From: Streptomyces griseoloalbus | Lineage (GTDB): Bacteria; Actinomycetota; Actinomycetes; Streptomycetales; Streptomycetaceae | Length of the DNA stretch: 64,000 nucleotides | NCBI GenBank assembly: GCA_014650015.1 | Contig: BMUD01000024.1 | Coordinates: 1-64,000, forward strand | Direction: 5' to 3' | Shown: piece after piece, positions 8,633-18,065 of the stretch | How positions within the stretch are numbered: the stretch's first letter is position 1 | Layout of the letters: every line of letters begins with the position of its first letter | Made by a program: the position numbers and the translations under genes | The notes under the pieces: generated by a model | Database searches by the model: none | What the model was told of the DNA's origin: nothing | What the model saw: the letters and a program-made list of their open reading frames with translations, nothing else

Positions 8633-11600
8633 ATGAAAAGACAACTCACCCGCCCAAGATCCAGATGGTGGGCCCTGCTGACCGTGTCCGCCCTGGCCCT
8701 GTCCACGGGCGCGCTGGCACCCGCCGCGTCGGCCGTCGTACCGATGGCCGGCACGTCCGCCGCCCCGGCCGCCGACTCCGACGTGCAGGTGCACGGCCTC
8801 AAGGGCGAGTACTTCAAGATGTCGGCCCCGGGCGCCCGGGACTTCGCCGAACTCGGCGGCACCCTGCTGGAGCCGCAGATCAACTTCTCCGGGCTGACGA
8901 GCACGTTCGAGGAGCTGACCGGGCAGACGGAGCACACGACCGCCCGCTGGACCGGGCAGATCGAGGCGCCGGAGACCGGTGACTACACCTTCTACGGCAT
9001 CGGCGACAACGGCTTCCGCCTCTTCATCGACGGTGAACCGGTCATCGACCACTGGGTGGGCGACTGGGACCGGGAGCAGACCAGCGCGCCGGTGAAGCTG
9101 ACCGCCGGCCAGAAGTACGACTTCCGCATGGAGCTGTTCCAGGACGTCGGCGGCGCGAACATGTTCCTGCGCTGGTCGACTCCGACGATGCCCAAGCAGA
9201 TCGTGCCGACCTCCGCGTTCACCCCGCCCGCCGGCTTCGAGGTCTTCCCGGTGGAACCGGCCGTCGCCGAGGACGGGCGGCGGCTGCGCGCCCGCTTCGA
9301 GGACGCGGTCGGCGGCCTCGATGCCGTCAAGGAGCACCTCAAGATCGAGGCCGACACGACCGCCATGCCGGTCGAGTCGGTGGCGGTCGCTCGCGACGAC
9401 CGCAACTCCCTCCTCATCACGCTCTCGGAGCCGATCCAGAAGAACCAGCAGGTCCGGTTCACCTACGACGGCGCAGGCGGGCTCCAGGTCGGCGACAGGA
9501 CCGTGCCCCGTATCGTCCGCTACGCCTCGAACACGTCCACCCACCGGATCACCACCCCCTGGGGCGACAAGCTCGACAAGAACAACCCGCTGCCGGAGTA
9601 CCCGCGCCCGCAGCAGGTGCGCGCCCAGTGGAAGAACCTCAACGGGCCCTGGCAGTTCAGTGGCGCGAAGGCCGGTGAGGAGCCGGTCTTCGGCAAGGAC
9701 CTGAACGAGAAGATCATCGTGCCGTTCCCGGTCGAGTCGCAGCTCTCCGGGCTCGAGCGGCACGAGGACCACATGTTCTACCGCAAGCTCGTGGACGTGC
9801 CGAAGAGCTGGAAGGTCGGCAAGAGCGGCACGGACAAGCGGCTGAAGCTGAACTTCGGCGCCGTGGACTACCAGGCCCGCGTCTGGGTCAACGGCACGAA
9901 GGTCGCCGAGCACACCGGCGGCTACAACGCCTTCAGCGCCGACATCACCGACGCCCTCAAGGGCAGCGGGCCGCAGGAGATCGTGGTCGCGGTCACCGAC
10001 ACCGGCGGCGCCAACCAGCCGATGGGCAAGCAGTCCACCAACCCCGGCGGCATCTTCTACACCCAGTCGTCCGGCATCTGGCAGACCGTCTGGATGGAGC
10101 CCGTCGCCGACGCCTCCATCGACGACGTCGTCACCACGCCCGACATCGACACCGGCACCCTGGCGGTGACCGTCGAGTCCGACGACGCCTCGTCGAAGGC
10201 CCGGGTCGAGGCGGTCGCCCGCGACGCCCGCGGCAAGATCGTCGGCAGGGTCAGCGGTCCGGCCAACAGCAAGCTGAGCCTGCCCGTGGCCAAGCAGCAC
10301 CTGTGGAGCCCGGACGACCCCTACCTCTACGACCTCGACGTCAAGCTGACCGACGGCAGGTCGACCGACAAGGTCGCCGGCTACTTCGGCATGCGCGAGA
10401 TGGGCATCGAGGAAGTCGGCGGCTACCAGAAGCTGGTGCTCAACGGCAAGCCGATCTTCTCCCTCGCCACCCTCGACCAGGGCTTCTGGCCCGACGGTCT
10501 CTACACCCCGCCCAGCGACGCCGCGCTCGCCTTCGACCTGAAGGCCCACAAGAAGCTCGGCTTCAACGCGGTCCGCAAGCACATCAAGGTGGAGTCGCCG
10601 CGCTGGTTCTATCACGCGGACAAGCTCGGTCTGCTGGTCTGGCAGGACTTCGTCTCCGGGAACCTCACCAACGAGACCGGGCAGAAGGCCTTCGTCGACC
10701 AGGGCCGCGAGATGATGCGCCAGCACCACAACTCGCCCTCCGTCATCGGCTGGATCGTCTTCAACGAGGGCTGGGGCGAGTGGAACCGCGAGGAGAGCGG
10801 CCGTATCGCCGAGTCGGTGAAGGCCGCCGACCCGTCCCGGATCGTCAACGCCCACAGCGGGGTCAACTGCTGCAACTCCAAGGGTGACTCGGGCAAGGGC
10901 GACATCATCGACCACCACGACTACAACAACGACGACCCGCCCTTCCCCGACCACCGCGCGGCGATGGACGGCGAGCACGGCGGCTTCACGCTGCGCACCC
11001 CGGGCCACATGTGGCCGGGCACGCCGACCGTGATCTACAGCGGTGTCGCGGACAAGGCGGCGCTGACCCGCAAGTACGTCGAGAACACCGAGAAGTTCTA
11101 CCTCGACCAGGCGGGCGCCGAACTCTCCGGGTCGGTCTACACCCAGATCTCCGACCTGGAGAACGAGCTCAACGGCCTCTACACCTACGACCGCCGCGAG
11201 ATCAAGGTCGACCCGGCGCCGGTGCGCGAGATCAACCGCAAGGTCATCGCGGCCGGTGCCGCGGCCGGCGACCACAAGCCGCTGAAGGGCGGCGGCTCCT
11301 GGTCCCTCGACGAGGGCACCGGCAGCACCGCGCAGGACGACGGCCCCAACAACCTGCCGCTGAAGCTGAGCGAGGGAACCGGCTGGACGGACGGAGTCAG
11401 CGGCAGCGCGCTGAGGTTCGACGGCCAGGGACAGTACGCCCAGACCGACGGCCCGGTACTCGACACCACCGGCAGCTACACGATCTCCGCCTGGGTCACC
11501 CTCGACGCGTTGCCCGGCAACTACGCGACCGCCGTCAGCCAGGACGGACGCCGCCAGGCGAGCCCCTTCTACCTGCAGTACGGACAGGGCGCCTTCGCCT

Positions 11601-11905
11601 TCAGCACGCCCGACGGGCAGCGCGCACGGCTGGAGACCAGGCCCGAGACCGACCGCTGGTACCACCTGGTCGGTGTGCGTGACGACGCGACGAACCAGAT
11701 CACGCTCTACGTCGACGGCAAGCGGGCCGCGACCTCCACGGCCGGCCCCGCCTACATCGGCTCCGGGCCCCTTGCCGTGGGCCGCGCCCAGTGGAACGGC
11801 GAGAACACCGACTTCTGGAACGGCTCGGTGGACCAGGTCCGCGCCTACGACAAGGCGCTCACCGCCGAGGAGGTGAGCGCCCTCTACGGCCAGGAGAAGC
11901 CGTAG
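8633..11905 (+). CDS. secreted multidomain GH2 glycosidase with PA14 and LamG domains
   Basis: The 1090-aa precursor has a signal peptide (about 1-35), a PA14 carbohydrate-binding domain (about 50-190; GDYTFYGIGDNGFRLFIDG), a beta-rich linker, the GH2 sugar-binding, Ig-like and TIM-barrel domains (about 310-880) and a C-terminal LamG/concanavalin-like domain (about 890-1090). Candidate catalytic residues are Glu712 (FNEGW, acid/base) and Glu781 (DGEHGG, nucleophile). GH2 retains configuration at beta-galactosides, beta-glucuronides, arabinosides and others; the exact activity cannot be read here. ATG 8633 follows GAGGAAAGG. A palindromic operator precedes it and a strong hairpin follows it. 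Confidence 0.9.
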   Translation: MKRQLTRPRSRWWALLTVSALALSTGALAPAASAVVPMAGTSAAPAADSDVQVHGLKGEYFKMSAPGARDFAELGGTLLEPQINFSGLTSTFEELTGQTEHTTARWTGQIEAPETGDYTFYGIGDNGFRLFIDGEPVIDHWVGDWDREQTSAPVKLTAGQKYDFRMELFQDVGGANMFLRWSTPTMPKQIVPTSAFTPPAGFEVFPVEPAVAEDGRRLRARFEDAVGGLDAVKEHLKIEADTTAMPVESVAVARDDRNSLLITLSEPIQKNQQVRFTYDGAGGLQVGDRTVPRIVRYASNTSTHRITTPWGDKLDKNNPLPEYPRPQQVRAQWKNLNGPWQFSGAKAGEEPVFGKDLNEKIIVPFPVESQLSGLERHEDHMFYRKLVDVPKSWKVGKSGTDKRLKLNFGAVDYQARVWVNGTKVAEHTGGYNAFSADITDALKGSGPQEIVVAVTDTGGANQPMGKQSTNPGGIFYTQSSGIWQTVWMEPVADASIDDVVTTPDIDTGTLAVTVESDDASSKARVEAVARDARGKIVGRVSGPANSKLSLPVAKQHLWSPDDPYLYDLDVKLTDGRSTDKVAGYFGMREMGIEEVGGYQKLVLNGKPIFSLATLDQGFWPDGLYTPPSDAALAFDLKAHKKLGFNAVRKHIKVESPRWFYHADKLGLLVWQDFVSGNLTNETGQKAFVDQGREMMRQHHNSPSVIGWIVFNEGWGEWNREESGRIAESVKAADPSRIVNAHSGVNCCNSKGDSGKGDIIDHHDYNNDDPPFPDHRAAMDGEHGGFTLRTPGHMWPGTPTVIYSGVADKAALTRKYVENTEKFYLDQAGAELSGSVYTQISDLENELNGLYTYDRREIKVDPAPVREINRKVIAAGAAAGDHKPLKGGGSWSLDEGTGSTAQDDGPNNLPLKLSEGTGWTDGVSGSALRFDGQGQYAQTDGPVLDTTGSYTISAWVTLDALPGNYATAVSQDGRRQASPFYLQYGQGAFAFSTPDGQRARLETRPETDRWYHLVGVRDDATNQITLYVDGKRAATSTAGPAYIGSGPLAVGRAQWNGENTDFWNGSVDQVRAYDKALTAEEVSALYGQEKP

Positions 11906-11925
11906 TCCCGCGGCGAGCGGCCGGC

Positions 11926-11962
11926 GGTCCCGGCGGAAGGGTGACGCCCTCCCGCCGGGACC
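11926..11962. terminator. bidirectional hairpin terminator
   Basis: Arms GGTCCCGGCGG (11926-11936) and CCGCCGGGACC (11952-11962) are exact complements, with an inner GGG/CCC pair and a five-base loop. It lies between two convergent genes that end at 11905 and 11971. Confidence 0.8.
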
Positions 11963-11970
11963 GCGCCGGT

Positions 11971-13476
11971 TCACTGCGCGGGGCTGATCGCCACGTTGTC
12001 GAAGGAGGCGGCGGTGTCGAAGACCCGGACGCCGTTGGCGCCGCTGCGGTACGTGTCGTCGGTGACCGAGATCTTCGGTGTCAGCAGGTCGTCGACGTAC
12101 ACCTTGATGGACGGGCCGACGGCCGTGACCCGCAGCCGGTGGGTCGAGCCGGGGGCGATGGGCATCCGGGCGGTTCCCAGCGGGGTCCAGGAGTCGTTCG
12201 CCCGTCCGAGGACCACCTTGCCGCCCGGTCCGATGCCCGCGTAGTACCCGGAGTAGCCGTCGACGCCGGTTCCCGGCCGGGTCGCCCGGAACACCAGACC
12301 GGCGTCGCCCCCGCCCGAGGTCGGTGTGACGTCGGCGTCGTAGGTGAAGTCGGCGAAGTCGGTGTCGAGCAGCGCCTTGCCGCCGAGGGAACGCCCCGCA
12401 CGGTAGCGGCCGCCGGCCGCCGCCCAGGAACCGCCGTAGGTCTTCCAGCCCAGCGCGTTGCCGTCGGCGAAGTTGTCCCGCACCTTCATCTCGATGCGCC
12501 GGATCGTGCCGTCGGGGCGGAAGTACATGCGGTCGTAGGCCAGTTGGCGGTGGTTGCCGTCCGTCTCACCGAGCGGGCGGCGGTGGTAGAAGATGTACCA
12601 GATGTCGGTGCCGGGCACGTTGACGACCGAGTTGTGGCCGGATCCCTTGGCGACCGCCGGGTCCTGGGCGAGCACCTTGTCGATCTTCTCGAAGGGCCCG
12701 GTCGGCGAGTCGGAGATGGCGTACGACACGGAGTAGTCGGGCCCCGTCCAGCCTCCCTCGGACCACATCAGGTAGTACTTCCCGCCCTTCTTGAACATCT
12801 GCGGGCCCTCGACGTAGTCGGCCGGGGTGATCTCCTTGAAGGTCGATCCGTCGGCGAAGGTGCCGAGGCTGGTCATGTCCGGGTTGAGCTTGACGACGTT
12901 GGCGTGGCCCCAGCCGCCGTAGTACATGTACGCCTGGCCGTCGTCGTCGATGAAGACGTCCTGGTCGATGGGCTGGGCGCCGTTGTGGAACGCCGAGATC
13001 AACGGCCGTCCGATGGCGTCCTCGTACGGGCCCTCGGGACGGTCGGCGACGGCCACGCCGATCCCGCCGAGCTGGGAGTCGTTCTGGATGTCGTTGGCGG
13101 CGAAGTACAGGTAGTACTTGCCGTCGCGTTCGATCGGGGCGGGCGCCCACATCGCGCGCTCGGCCCACGAGATGCTCGACTTGGTGAGGATCTCGCTGTG
13201 CTTGGTCCAGTGGACCAGGTCGGTGGAGGAGAAGGCGTCCAGGTGGGTCTGCTGGTCGTAGGGTTTCGAGGTGGTGGGGAAGACCCAGTAGGCACCGTCG
13301 TAGACCGCGATGTCCGGGTCGGCGTACCAGCCGTCGACGAAGGGGTTGCCGGCCTCGGCGGTCGTGTACTCGGGTACGGCCGCGGCGGCGGGGGAGGGCG
13401 CGAGCATCGTCAGCAGGCCGCCGGTGAGGAGGAACGCACAGCATTTGGCGGCGAGTCCGGTTGTTTTGGCAGTCAT
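11971..13476 (-). CDS. secreted GH43 glycosidase with C-terminal beta-sandwich domain
   Basis: The 501-aa precursor has a signal peptide (about 1-33, AAAA cleavage region). The GH43 propeller (about 40-330) carries all three expected acids: the base Asp in YADPDIAVYDG, the pKa-modulating Asp in IDQDVFID, and the acid Glu in YVEGPQMF. The C-terminal domain (about 335-500; GYSGYYAGIGPGGKVVLGR) is a concanavalin/CBM66-like sandwich. Likely alpha-L-arabinofuranosidase, beta-xylosidase or a related activity on plant glycan side chains. It follows the CBM42-bearing GH2 gene on the same strand but is separated from it by a strong hairpin. Confidence 0.88.
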   Translation of the reverse strand: MTAKTTGLAAKCCAFLLTGGLLTMLAPSPAAAAVPEYTTAEAGNPFVDGWYADPDIAVYDGAYWVFPTTSKPYDQQTHLDAFSSTDLVHWTKHSEILTKSSISWAERAMWAPAPIERDGKYYLYFAANDIQNDSQLGGIGVAVADRPEGPYEDAIGRPLISAFHNGAQPIDQDVFIDDDGQAYMYYGGWGHANVVKLNPDMTSLGTFADGSTFKEITPADYVEGPQMFKKGGKYYLMWSEGGWTGPDYSVSYAISDSPTGPFEKIDKVLAQDPAVAKGSGHNSVVNVPGTDIWYIFYHRRPLGETDGNHRQLAYDRMYFRPDGTIRRIEMKVRDNFADGNALGWKTYGGSWAAAGGRYRAGRSLGGKALLDTDFADFTYDADVTPTSGGGDAGLVFRATRPGTGVDGYSGYYAGIGPGGKVVLGRANDSWTPLGTARMPIAPGSTHRLRVTAVGPSIKVYVDDLLTPKISVTDDTYRSGANGVRVFDTAASFDNVAISPAQ

Positions 13477-13509
13477 CGTCCAGGAACTCCAGTGGGGTGG
13501 GGAACGGGT

Positions 13510-13540
13510 GCGGTGGCGGCCCGCTGCGGGCCGCCACCGC
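13510..13540 (-). terminator. hairpin between GH2 and GH43 genes
   Basis: Fourteen-base exact arms (GCGGTGGCGGCCCG and its complement) with a CTG loop lie 29 bases past the GH2 stop and 34 before the GH43 start. It could terminate the GH2 transcript or reduce read-through into the GH43 gene. Confidence 0.75.
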
Positions 13541-13568
13541 TCTTCTCACGGGGATGATGTCGGCGCGC

Positions 13569-15932
13569 TCACGGGGCCCACGGGGCCTCCACGGCCCAGG
13601 TGGTGTCCTCCGTGAAGAGGGTGGGGTGGTCCCAGGTGTGCGTACCGCCCGGGGTGGCCAGCCACAACGCGGCGTCGTAGTGGCGCAGATACTGCTCGGG
13701 GAAGTTGTAGGCGGACAGCCTGACGCCCCCGTTCGCGCCCCGGACCGGGCAGAAGGTGGCGTCCGCGCGGAACAGGTCGCCGCTGCCGCCCTCCTTGTGG
13801 ACGCGGTACTCGCGGTGGCGCAGATACTCGCCCGGGTAGTTCCGCGACTCGAACGAATAACACGTGCTGTCGGCCAGGCCGGGGACGATCTTCCAGGTGG
13901 CGTCGTTCTTCAGCAGCGCGTCGCTGCCGCCGCCCACGACCTCGGTGAACGCGGCACCGTCCCGGTGCCGCACATAGCGGTCGGTGTACCCCGGTGTGGT
14001 CACGCGGAGGGACTTGTACTGACCGGTGGGCAGCGTCACGGGGGCGGCCGGTGAGCGGGACGCGTCGATCAGCGCGCGGTTGGCGGCTCGTACCCTGGCC
14101 TCATCCACCTTGACGACCTGGCGGTCGTAGGTGAGCAGGCCGTTGGCCTCGTTCTCGACGTCGGTGATCTCGGTGTAGACCGCGGCGGACAGACCCCGGG
14201 GCATGCGCACCTCGCGGATGCCGTCGAGCAGGCCGACGAACCGGTTGTTCAGGTGAGTGAGGTCGGGCTGGTCCTCGTAGCTGAAGCCGCCGCCCGGGTA
14301 CCACTCGTGGCCGGTCACCTCGAAGCCGAGGCCGCCGTACTCACCGAGCACCGCGGCACGGGTGGCACTGGGCACCGTCGTGCCGGGACCGACGTACACG
14401 TGGTGGTCGACCACGTCACCGTTGCCGCCGTCCACGGCGCCGCAGCAGTTGACGCCGCTCATGTTGTTCACCAGACGGGACGGGTCGTAGGCCTTGACCT
14501 CGTCGGCGATGCGGGCCTGGTCGTACTGGCCCCACCCCTCGTTCTGGTTGACCCACATGACCACGCTGGGCGCGCTGCGGTGCTGGTCGATGACGCGGTC
14601 GTACTCGGCCTCCCACTGGGTGCGCGCGGCGGCGTCGGGGGTGCGCAGGTCCATGGAGGGCATGTCCTGCCAGACCAGCAGACCGAGCCGGTCGGCCCAG
14701 TAGAACCAGCGCTGCGGCTCGACCTTGATGTGCTTGCGGACCATGTTGAAACCGAGGTCCTTGTGCTTTTGCAGGTCGTACCGGAGGGCGGCGTCGGTGG
14801 GGGCGGTGTAGATGCCGTCCGGCCAGTAGCCCTGGTCCAGGGTGCCCGTCTGGAAGACGAACTCACCGTTCAGGACGGTGCGCAGGACGCCGTCGACCCG
14901 GGCGAGGCCGATGGAGCGCATGCCGGTGTAACTGCCGACGGAGTCGACCGTCGTCGGGCCGGAGAGCAGGTCGGCCCGGACGTCGTAGAGGAAGGGGTCG
15001 TCCGGCGTCCACCGGTGCGGGTTCGGGACCGCGACGGTGAACTCGCCGCCGACCGGACCGGTCGCGGTACCGACGGTGGTACCGCCGCTGGAGACAGTGA
15101 CACGGGCCTGGTGGCCGCTCGTCCCCGCGCCCCGCACGGTGACCCTCAGACGGTTGTTGCTGAGGTCGGGCACCAGGTCGAGGCGGGTGATGTGCGCGGC
15201 GGCCGTGGGTTCCAGCCACACCGTCTGCCAGATGCCGGACGCGGCGGTGTAGAAGATGCCGCCGCCCGGATGGGGCGCCACGTCGTTGATCCGCTGCTTG
15301 CCGACCGCCTGACCGCCGGTCTGGGTGGGGTCCCAGACGGAGACGACGACGGTGTTCGTGCCGCCGTCGAGCAGGTCGGTGATGTCGTAGGAGAAGGAGT
15401 CGAAGCCGCCGCTGTGGGTGGCACCGGCCTGCCGGTCGTTGACCCACACGGTCGTACGCCAGTCACTGGCACCGAAGTTGAGCTGGACGCGGCGGCCGTT
15501 CCAGTTGGAGGGGACGGTGAAGGTGCGCTTGTACCAGAGCTTGTCGTTCTGCGTGATCCTGCGCTGGATGCCGGAGAGCGCCGACTCGGCGACGAACGGG
15601 ACGCGGATCTGCTCGGTGAACGTCGCGGGCCGGCCGGCGTCCGCCGACGTGACGGCGAAGTCCCAGATGCCGTTGAGGTTGGCCCAGTCGGGGCGGGTGA
15701 GCTGCGGCCGGGGGTACTCGGGCAGCGGCTTGTCGACGGGGACCTGATTGGTCCAGGGGGTGGTCATCGGCGCGGGCCTCGGCGTCCAGGCCTGCGGCGC
15801 CGCGGTCGCGGCACCGGAGACGGTGAGGACCGTGCCGGCGACGAGGGCCAGCACCGCGAGCACGGTGGTGACCCACCGCGACCGCCGTCTGAACCGGGGG
15901 ACGGGAAAACGTGGGGCGGGTACTCGACGCAT
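13569..15932 (-). CDS. secreted GH2 glycosidase with C-terminal CBM42 (arabinofuranose-binding) domain
   Basis: The 787-aa precursor has a signal peptide with an arginine-rich n-region (about 1-45), GH2 sugar-binding, Ig-like and TIM-barrel domains (about 65-640) and a CBM42/AbfB beta-trefoil (about 650-787). The trefoil shows three repeats around RYVRHRDG, EYLRHREY and QYLRHYDA. Candidate catalytic residues are Glu465 (NEGWGQ) and Glu531 (GEYGG). CBM42 modules bind arabinofuranose side chains, the best clue to the substrate class of this locus. ATG 15932 is five bases after AAGGAG; the overlapping GTG at 15938 is not spaced from it. No operator palindrome was found directly upstream. Confidence 0.9.
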   Translation of the reverse strand: MRRVPAPRFPVPRFRRRSRWVTTVLAVLALVAGTVLTVSGAATAAPQAWTPRPAPMTTPWTNQVPVDKPLPEYPRPQLTRPDWANLNGIWDFAVTSADAGRPATFTEQIRVPFVAESALSGIQRRITQNDKLWYKRTFTVPSNWNGRRVQLNFGASDWRTTVWVNDRQAGATHSGGFDSFSYDITDLLDGGTNTVVVSVWDPTQTGGQAVGKQRINDVAPHPGGGIFYTAASGIWQTVWLEPTAAAHITRLDLVPDLSNNRLRVTVRGAGTSGHQARVTVSSGGTTVGTATGPVGGEFTVAVPNPHRWTPDDPFLYDVRADLLSGPTTVDSVGSYTGMRSIGLARVDGVLRTVLNGEFVFQTGTLDQGYWPDGIYTAPTDAALRYDLQKHKDLGFNMVRKHIKVEPQRWFYWADRLGLLVWQDMPSMDLRTPDAAARTQWEAEYDRVIDQHRSAPSVVMWVNQNEGWGQYDQARIADEVKAYDPSRLVNNMSGVNCCGAVDGGNGDVVDHHVYVGPGTTVPSATRAAVLGEYGGLGFEVTGHEWYPGGGFSYEDQPDLTHLNNRFVGLLDGIREVRMPRGLSAAVYTEITDVENEANGLLTYDRQVVKVDEARVRAANRALIDASRSPAAPVTLPTGQYKSLRVTTPGYTDRYVRHRDGAAFTEVVGGGSDALLKNDATWKIVPGLADSTCYSFESRNYPGEYLRHREYRVHKEGGSGDLFRADATFCPVRGANGGVRLSAYNFPEQYLRHYDAALWLATPGGTHTWDHPTLFTEDTTWAVEAPWAP

Positions 15933-15979
15933 CGTCACTCCTTGGGAAGTGGGGGTGGGAGACGTGCGCGTGCGAGAAG

Positions 15980-16063
15980 CGGCCGGTCGCGCGGTGGAGC
16001 GTGACCGGCCGCCCGGTACCGGACGCGGCAGCGGGAGTCGGAGGGGCCCGGCTGCCGCGTCCG
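15980..16063 (-). terminator. two tandem hairpins after the furanose transporter operon
   Basis: CGGCCGGTC (15980-15988) pairs with GACCGGCCG (16003-16011), and CGGACGCGGCAGC (16020-16032) pairs with GCTGCCGCGTCCG (16051-16063). They lie just past the last permease gene and before the GH2 start. Confidence 0.75.
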
Positions 16064-16068
16064 GAGCT

Positions 16069-17106
16069 CTACACCAGTTGTCGTCTGCGGCCCAGCCAGG
16101 TCTGGGCGACGACCACGACGGCCAGGAAGGCGCCGCTGACGACCTGTTGGTAGGAGGAGTCCAGGGAGCCGATCTGGTTGATGACGTTCTGGATCACCTT
16201 CAGCAGCAGCACACCGACCAGTGAGCCGCTGACGTAGCCGAGTCCGCCGGTCAGCAGGGTGCCCCCGATGACGACGGCGGAGATGGCCTCCAGTTCCATG
16301 CCGTTGCCGAGGATGGTCACCCCGGAGGCGAGCCAGGCGGCGTTGAGGGCGCCGGCCAGTCCCGCCAGCACCGCGGACAGGGTGTAGACGAGGATCTTGG
16401 TGCGGGCCACCGGGGCACCCATCAGGGCCGCCGCGTCCTCGTTGCCGCCGACCGCGTACACGTGCTGTCCGAACCGGGTACGGCGCAGTACGACCGCCCC
16501 GGCGACGAACAGCGCCAGCGTGATCCACACGGGGTTGCCGATGCCGAAGGTGGTGCCCTGGCCGAGTTCGGCGAGGAACGAGCCCTTGCCGATCAGATAG
16601 GTGTCGGCGCCCTCGTCGGTGAGGGCCAGCATCAGGCCCCGCGCCCCGAGCATGGCCGCCAGCGTGACGATGAACGGCGCCAGCCGGGAGCGGGCCACGA
16701 GCAGCCCGTTGACGACGCCGATGGCCCCGCACACCACGAGCGGCAGCAGCAGCGCCACCAGGGTTCCGTGCCGGGAACCCCAGGCCGCCAGGACCCCGCC
16801 GAGCGCGAACAGCGAGCCGACCGACAGGTCGATGCCCCCGGTGATGATCACGAAGGTCATGCCGAGGGCGACGATCGCGAGGAACGCCGAACTCGTCGCC
16901 ATGTTGCCGACGTTGTCGCCGGTGGCGAAGGATTCGAAGCTGAACGACGCCACCAGGGAGACGACCACCAGCACCGCCAGCGCGCCGTGCTGCTGGACCA
17001 GCGCGGTCAGCCGCTCGGAGCGGGCGGGACCCGCGGGCTCGCCGGCCGCGGCCGGTTCCCCGCCGCCCGCCGCGGTCACCCGGGCGTCCGTCTTCGTGAC
17101 GGTCAT
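16069..17106 (-). CDS. yjfF: sugar ABC transporter permease, YjfF-like
   Basis: The 345-aa multi-span inner-membrane permease of the ribose/galactofuranose class contains VALGMTFVIITGGIDLSVGS, RTRFGQHVYAVGGN and AISAVVIGGTLLTGG. These agree closely with E. coli YjfF. It forms the membrane channel together with the YtfT-like partner. ATG 17106 overlaps the stop of the upstream permease by four bases (ATGA), indicating translational coupling. It is the last gene of the four-gene importer operon, followed by paired hairpins. Substrate is inferred to be a furanose sugar. Confidence 0.88.
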   Translation of the reverse strand: MTVTKTDARVTAAGGGEPAAAGEPAGPARSERLTALVQQHGALAVLVVVSLVASFSFESFATGDNVGNMATSSAFLAIVALGMTFVIITGGIDLSVGSLFALGGVLAAWGSRHGTLVALLLPLVVCGAIGVVNGLLVARSRLAPFIVTLAAMLGARGLMLALTDEGADTYLIGKGSFLAELGQGTTFGIGNPVWITLALFVAGAVVLRRTRFGQHVYAVGGNEDAAALMGAPVARTKILVYTLSAVLAGLAGALNAAWLASGVTILGNGMELEAISAVVIGGTLLTGGLGYVSGSLVGVLLLKVIQNVINQIGSLDSSYQQVVSGAFLAVVVVAQTWLGRRRQLV

Positions 17107-18065
17107 CGCTTCCCCCGTCCCCGTGCCGCGTACACCGCGCACACGATCACTATGGCTTGCGCGATCTGGGTCCACGAGGGTGGCAGATCGTGCTTGATGA
17201 GGGTGGCGGTGAGCAGCTGGATGAGGACGGCTCCCGCCACGGTGCCGGCGATGTTCACCCGGCCGCCGGTCAGCGGTGTCCCGCCGACCACGACGGCGGT
17301 GATGGCGGACAGCTCCATCAGATTGCCCAGTGAGGTCGGGTCGCTGGCCTGGAGCCGCGCGGTGGCCAGGACGCCCGCCACGGCGGCGAGCAGCGCGCAG
17401 ACGACGTACACCACGATCAGCACCCGGCGCACCGGCAGTCCGGCGAGCTGGGCGGCGGGACGGCTGTCGCCGATGGCGAGGAGCTGCCGCCCGAAGGTGG
17501 TGCGGCGGACGACGAAGGCCACCAGCAGGGCCAGCACGGTGGCGATGAGGATCAGATACGGGACGCCCAGCACGTCACCGGAGCCCAGCGAGGCCAGCGC
17601 GGGGTTGCGCAGGTCCTCCAGCTGCGGCAGCAGCACCAGGGCGAGGCCCCGCCCGCCGACCATGAGGGCCAGTGTGGCCACGATCGGCTGCACCCCGACG
17701 AACGCCACCAGCGCTCCGTTGGCCAGCCCGACTCCCGCGGCGAACACCGCCACCACCAGCAGCGCCGGCAGCAGCCCGTAGCCGAGATAGAGGGCCGTCA
17801 CGGACGCCGCCAGGGCCATCACGGCACCGACCGAGAGGTCGACGCCCTCGGTTCCGATGACCAGGGCCATCCCGAGCGCGACGATGATGACGGGGGCGAC
17901 CTGCACGGCCTGGGTGCGGAAGTTCTCCGCGGACAGGAAGTGCGGGGTGATGACGATGTTGACGACCAGCAGCAGCGCCACACCGGCGTAGACGCCGTAG
18001 GTCTGCAGCCACTGCAGGATGCGGGCCCTGTCCAGCGGGACGGACCGGACGGTGGCTTCAGCCAT
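17103..18065 (-). CDS. ytfT: sugar ABC transporter permease, YtfT-like
   Basis: The 320-aa permease shows VALGMALVIGTEGVDLSVGA, VQPIVATLALMVGGRGLA and AITAVVVGGTPLTGG, which correspond position by position to E. coli YtfT. The usual TGG before IDLSVG is TEG here. Two distinct permeases with one ATPase is the hallmark of the YtfQRT-YjfF galactofuranose system rather than of ribose systems, which use one permease. ATG 18065 overlaps the ATPase gene by eight bases. Confidence 0.88.
   Translation of the reverse strand: MAEATVRSVPLDRARILQWLQTYGVYAGVALLLVVNIVITPHFLSAENFRTQAVQVAPVIIVALGMALVIGTEGVDLSVGAVMALAASVTALYLGYGLLPALLVVAVFAAGVGLANGALVAFVGVQPIVATLALMVGGRGLALVLLPQLEDLRNPALASLGSGDVLGVPYLILIATVLALLVAFVVRRTTFGRQLLAIGDSRPAAQLAGLPVRRVLIVVYVVCALLAAVAGVLATARLQASDPTSLGNLMELSAITAVVVGGTPLTGGRVNIAGTVAGAVLIQLLTATLIKHDLPPSWTQIAQAIVIVCAVYAARGRGKR

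Noticed and set aside
8525-11974. 1149-aa minus-strand open frame opposite the GH2 gene
   Set aside because: It is an antisense shadow in GC-rich DNA: composition is Val/Arg/Gly-rich and no domain is recognisable, while the plus strand has complete domains.
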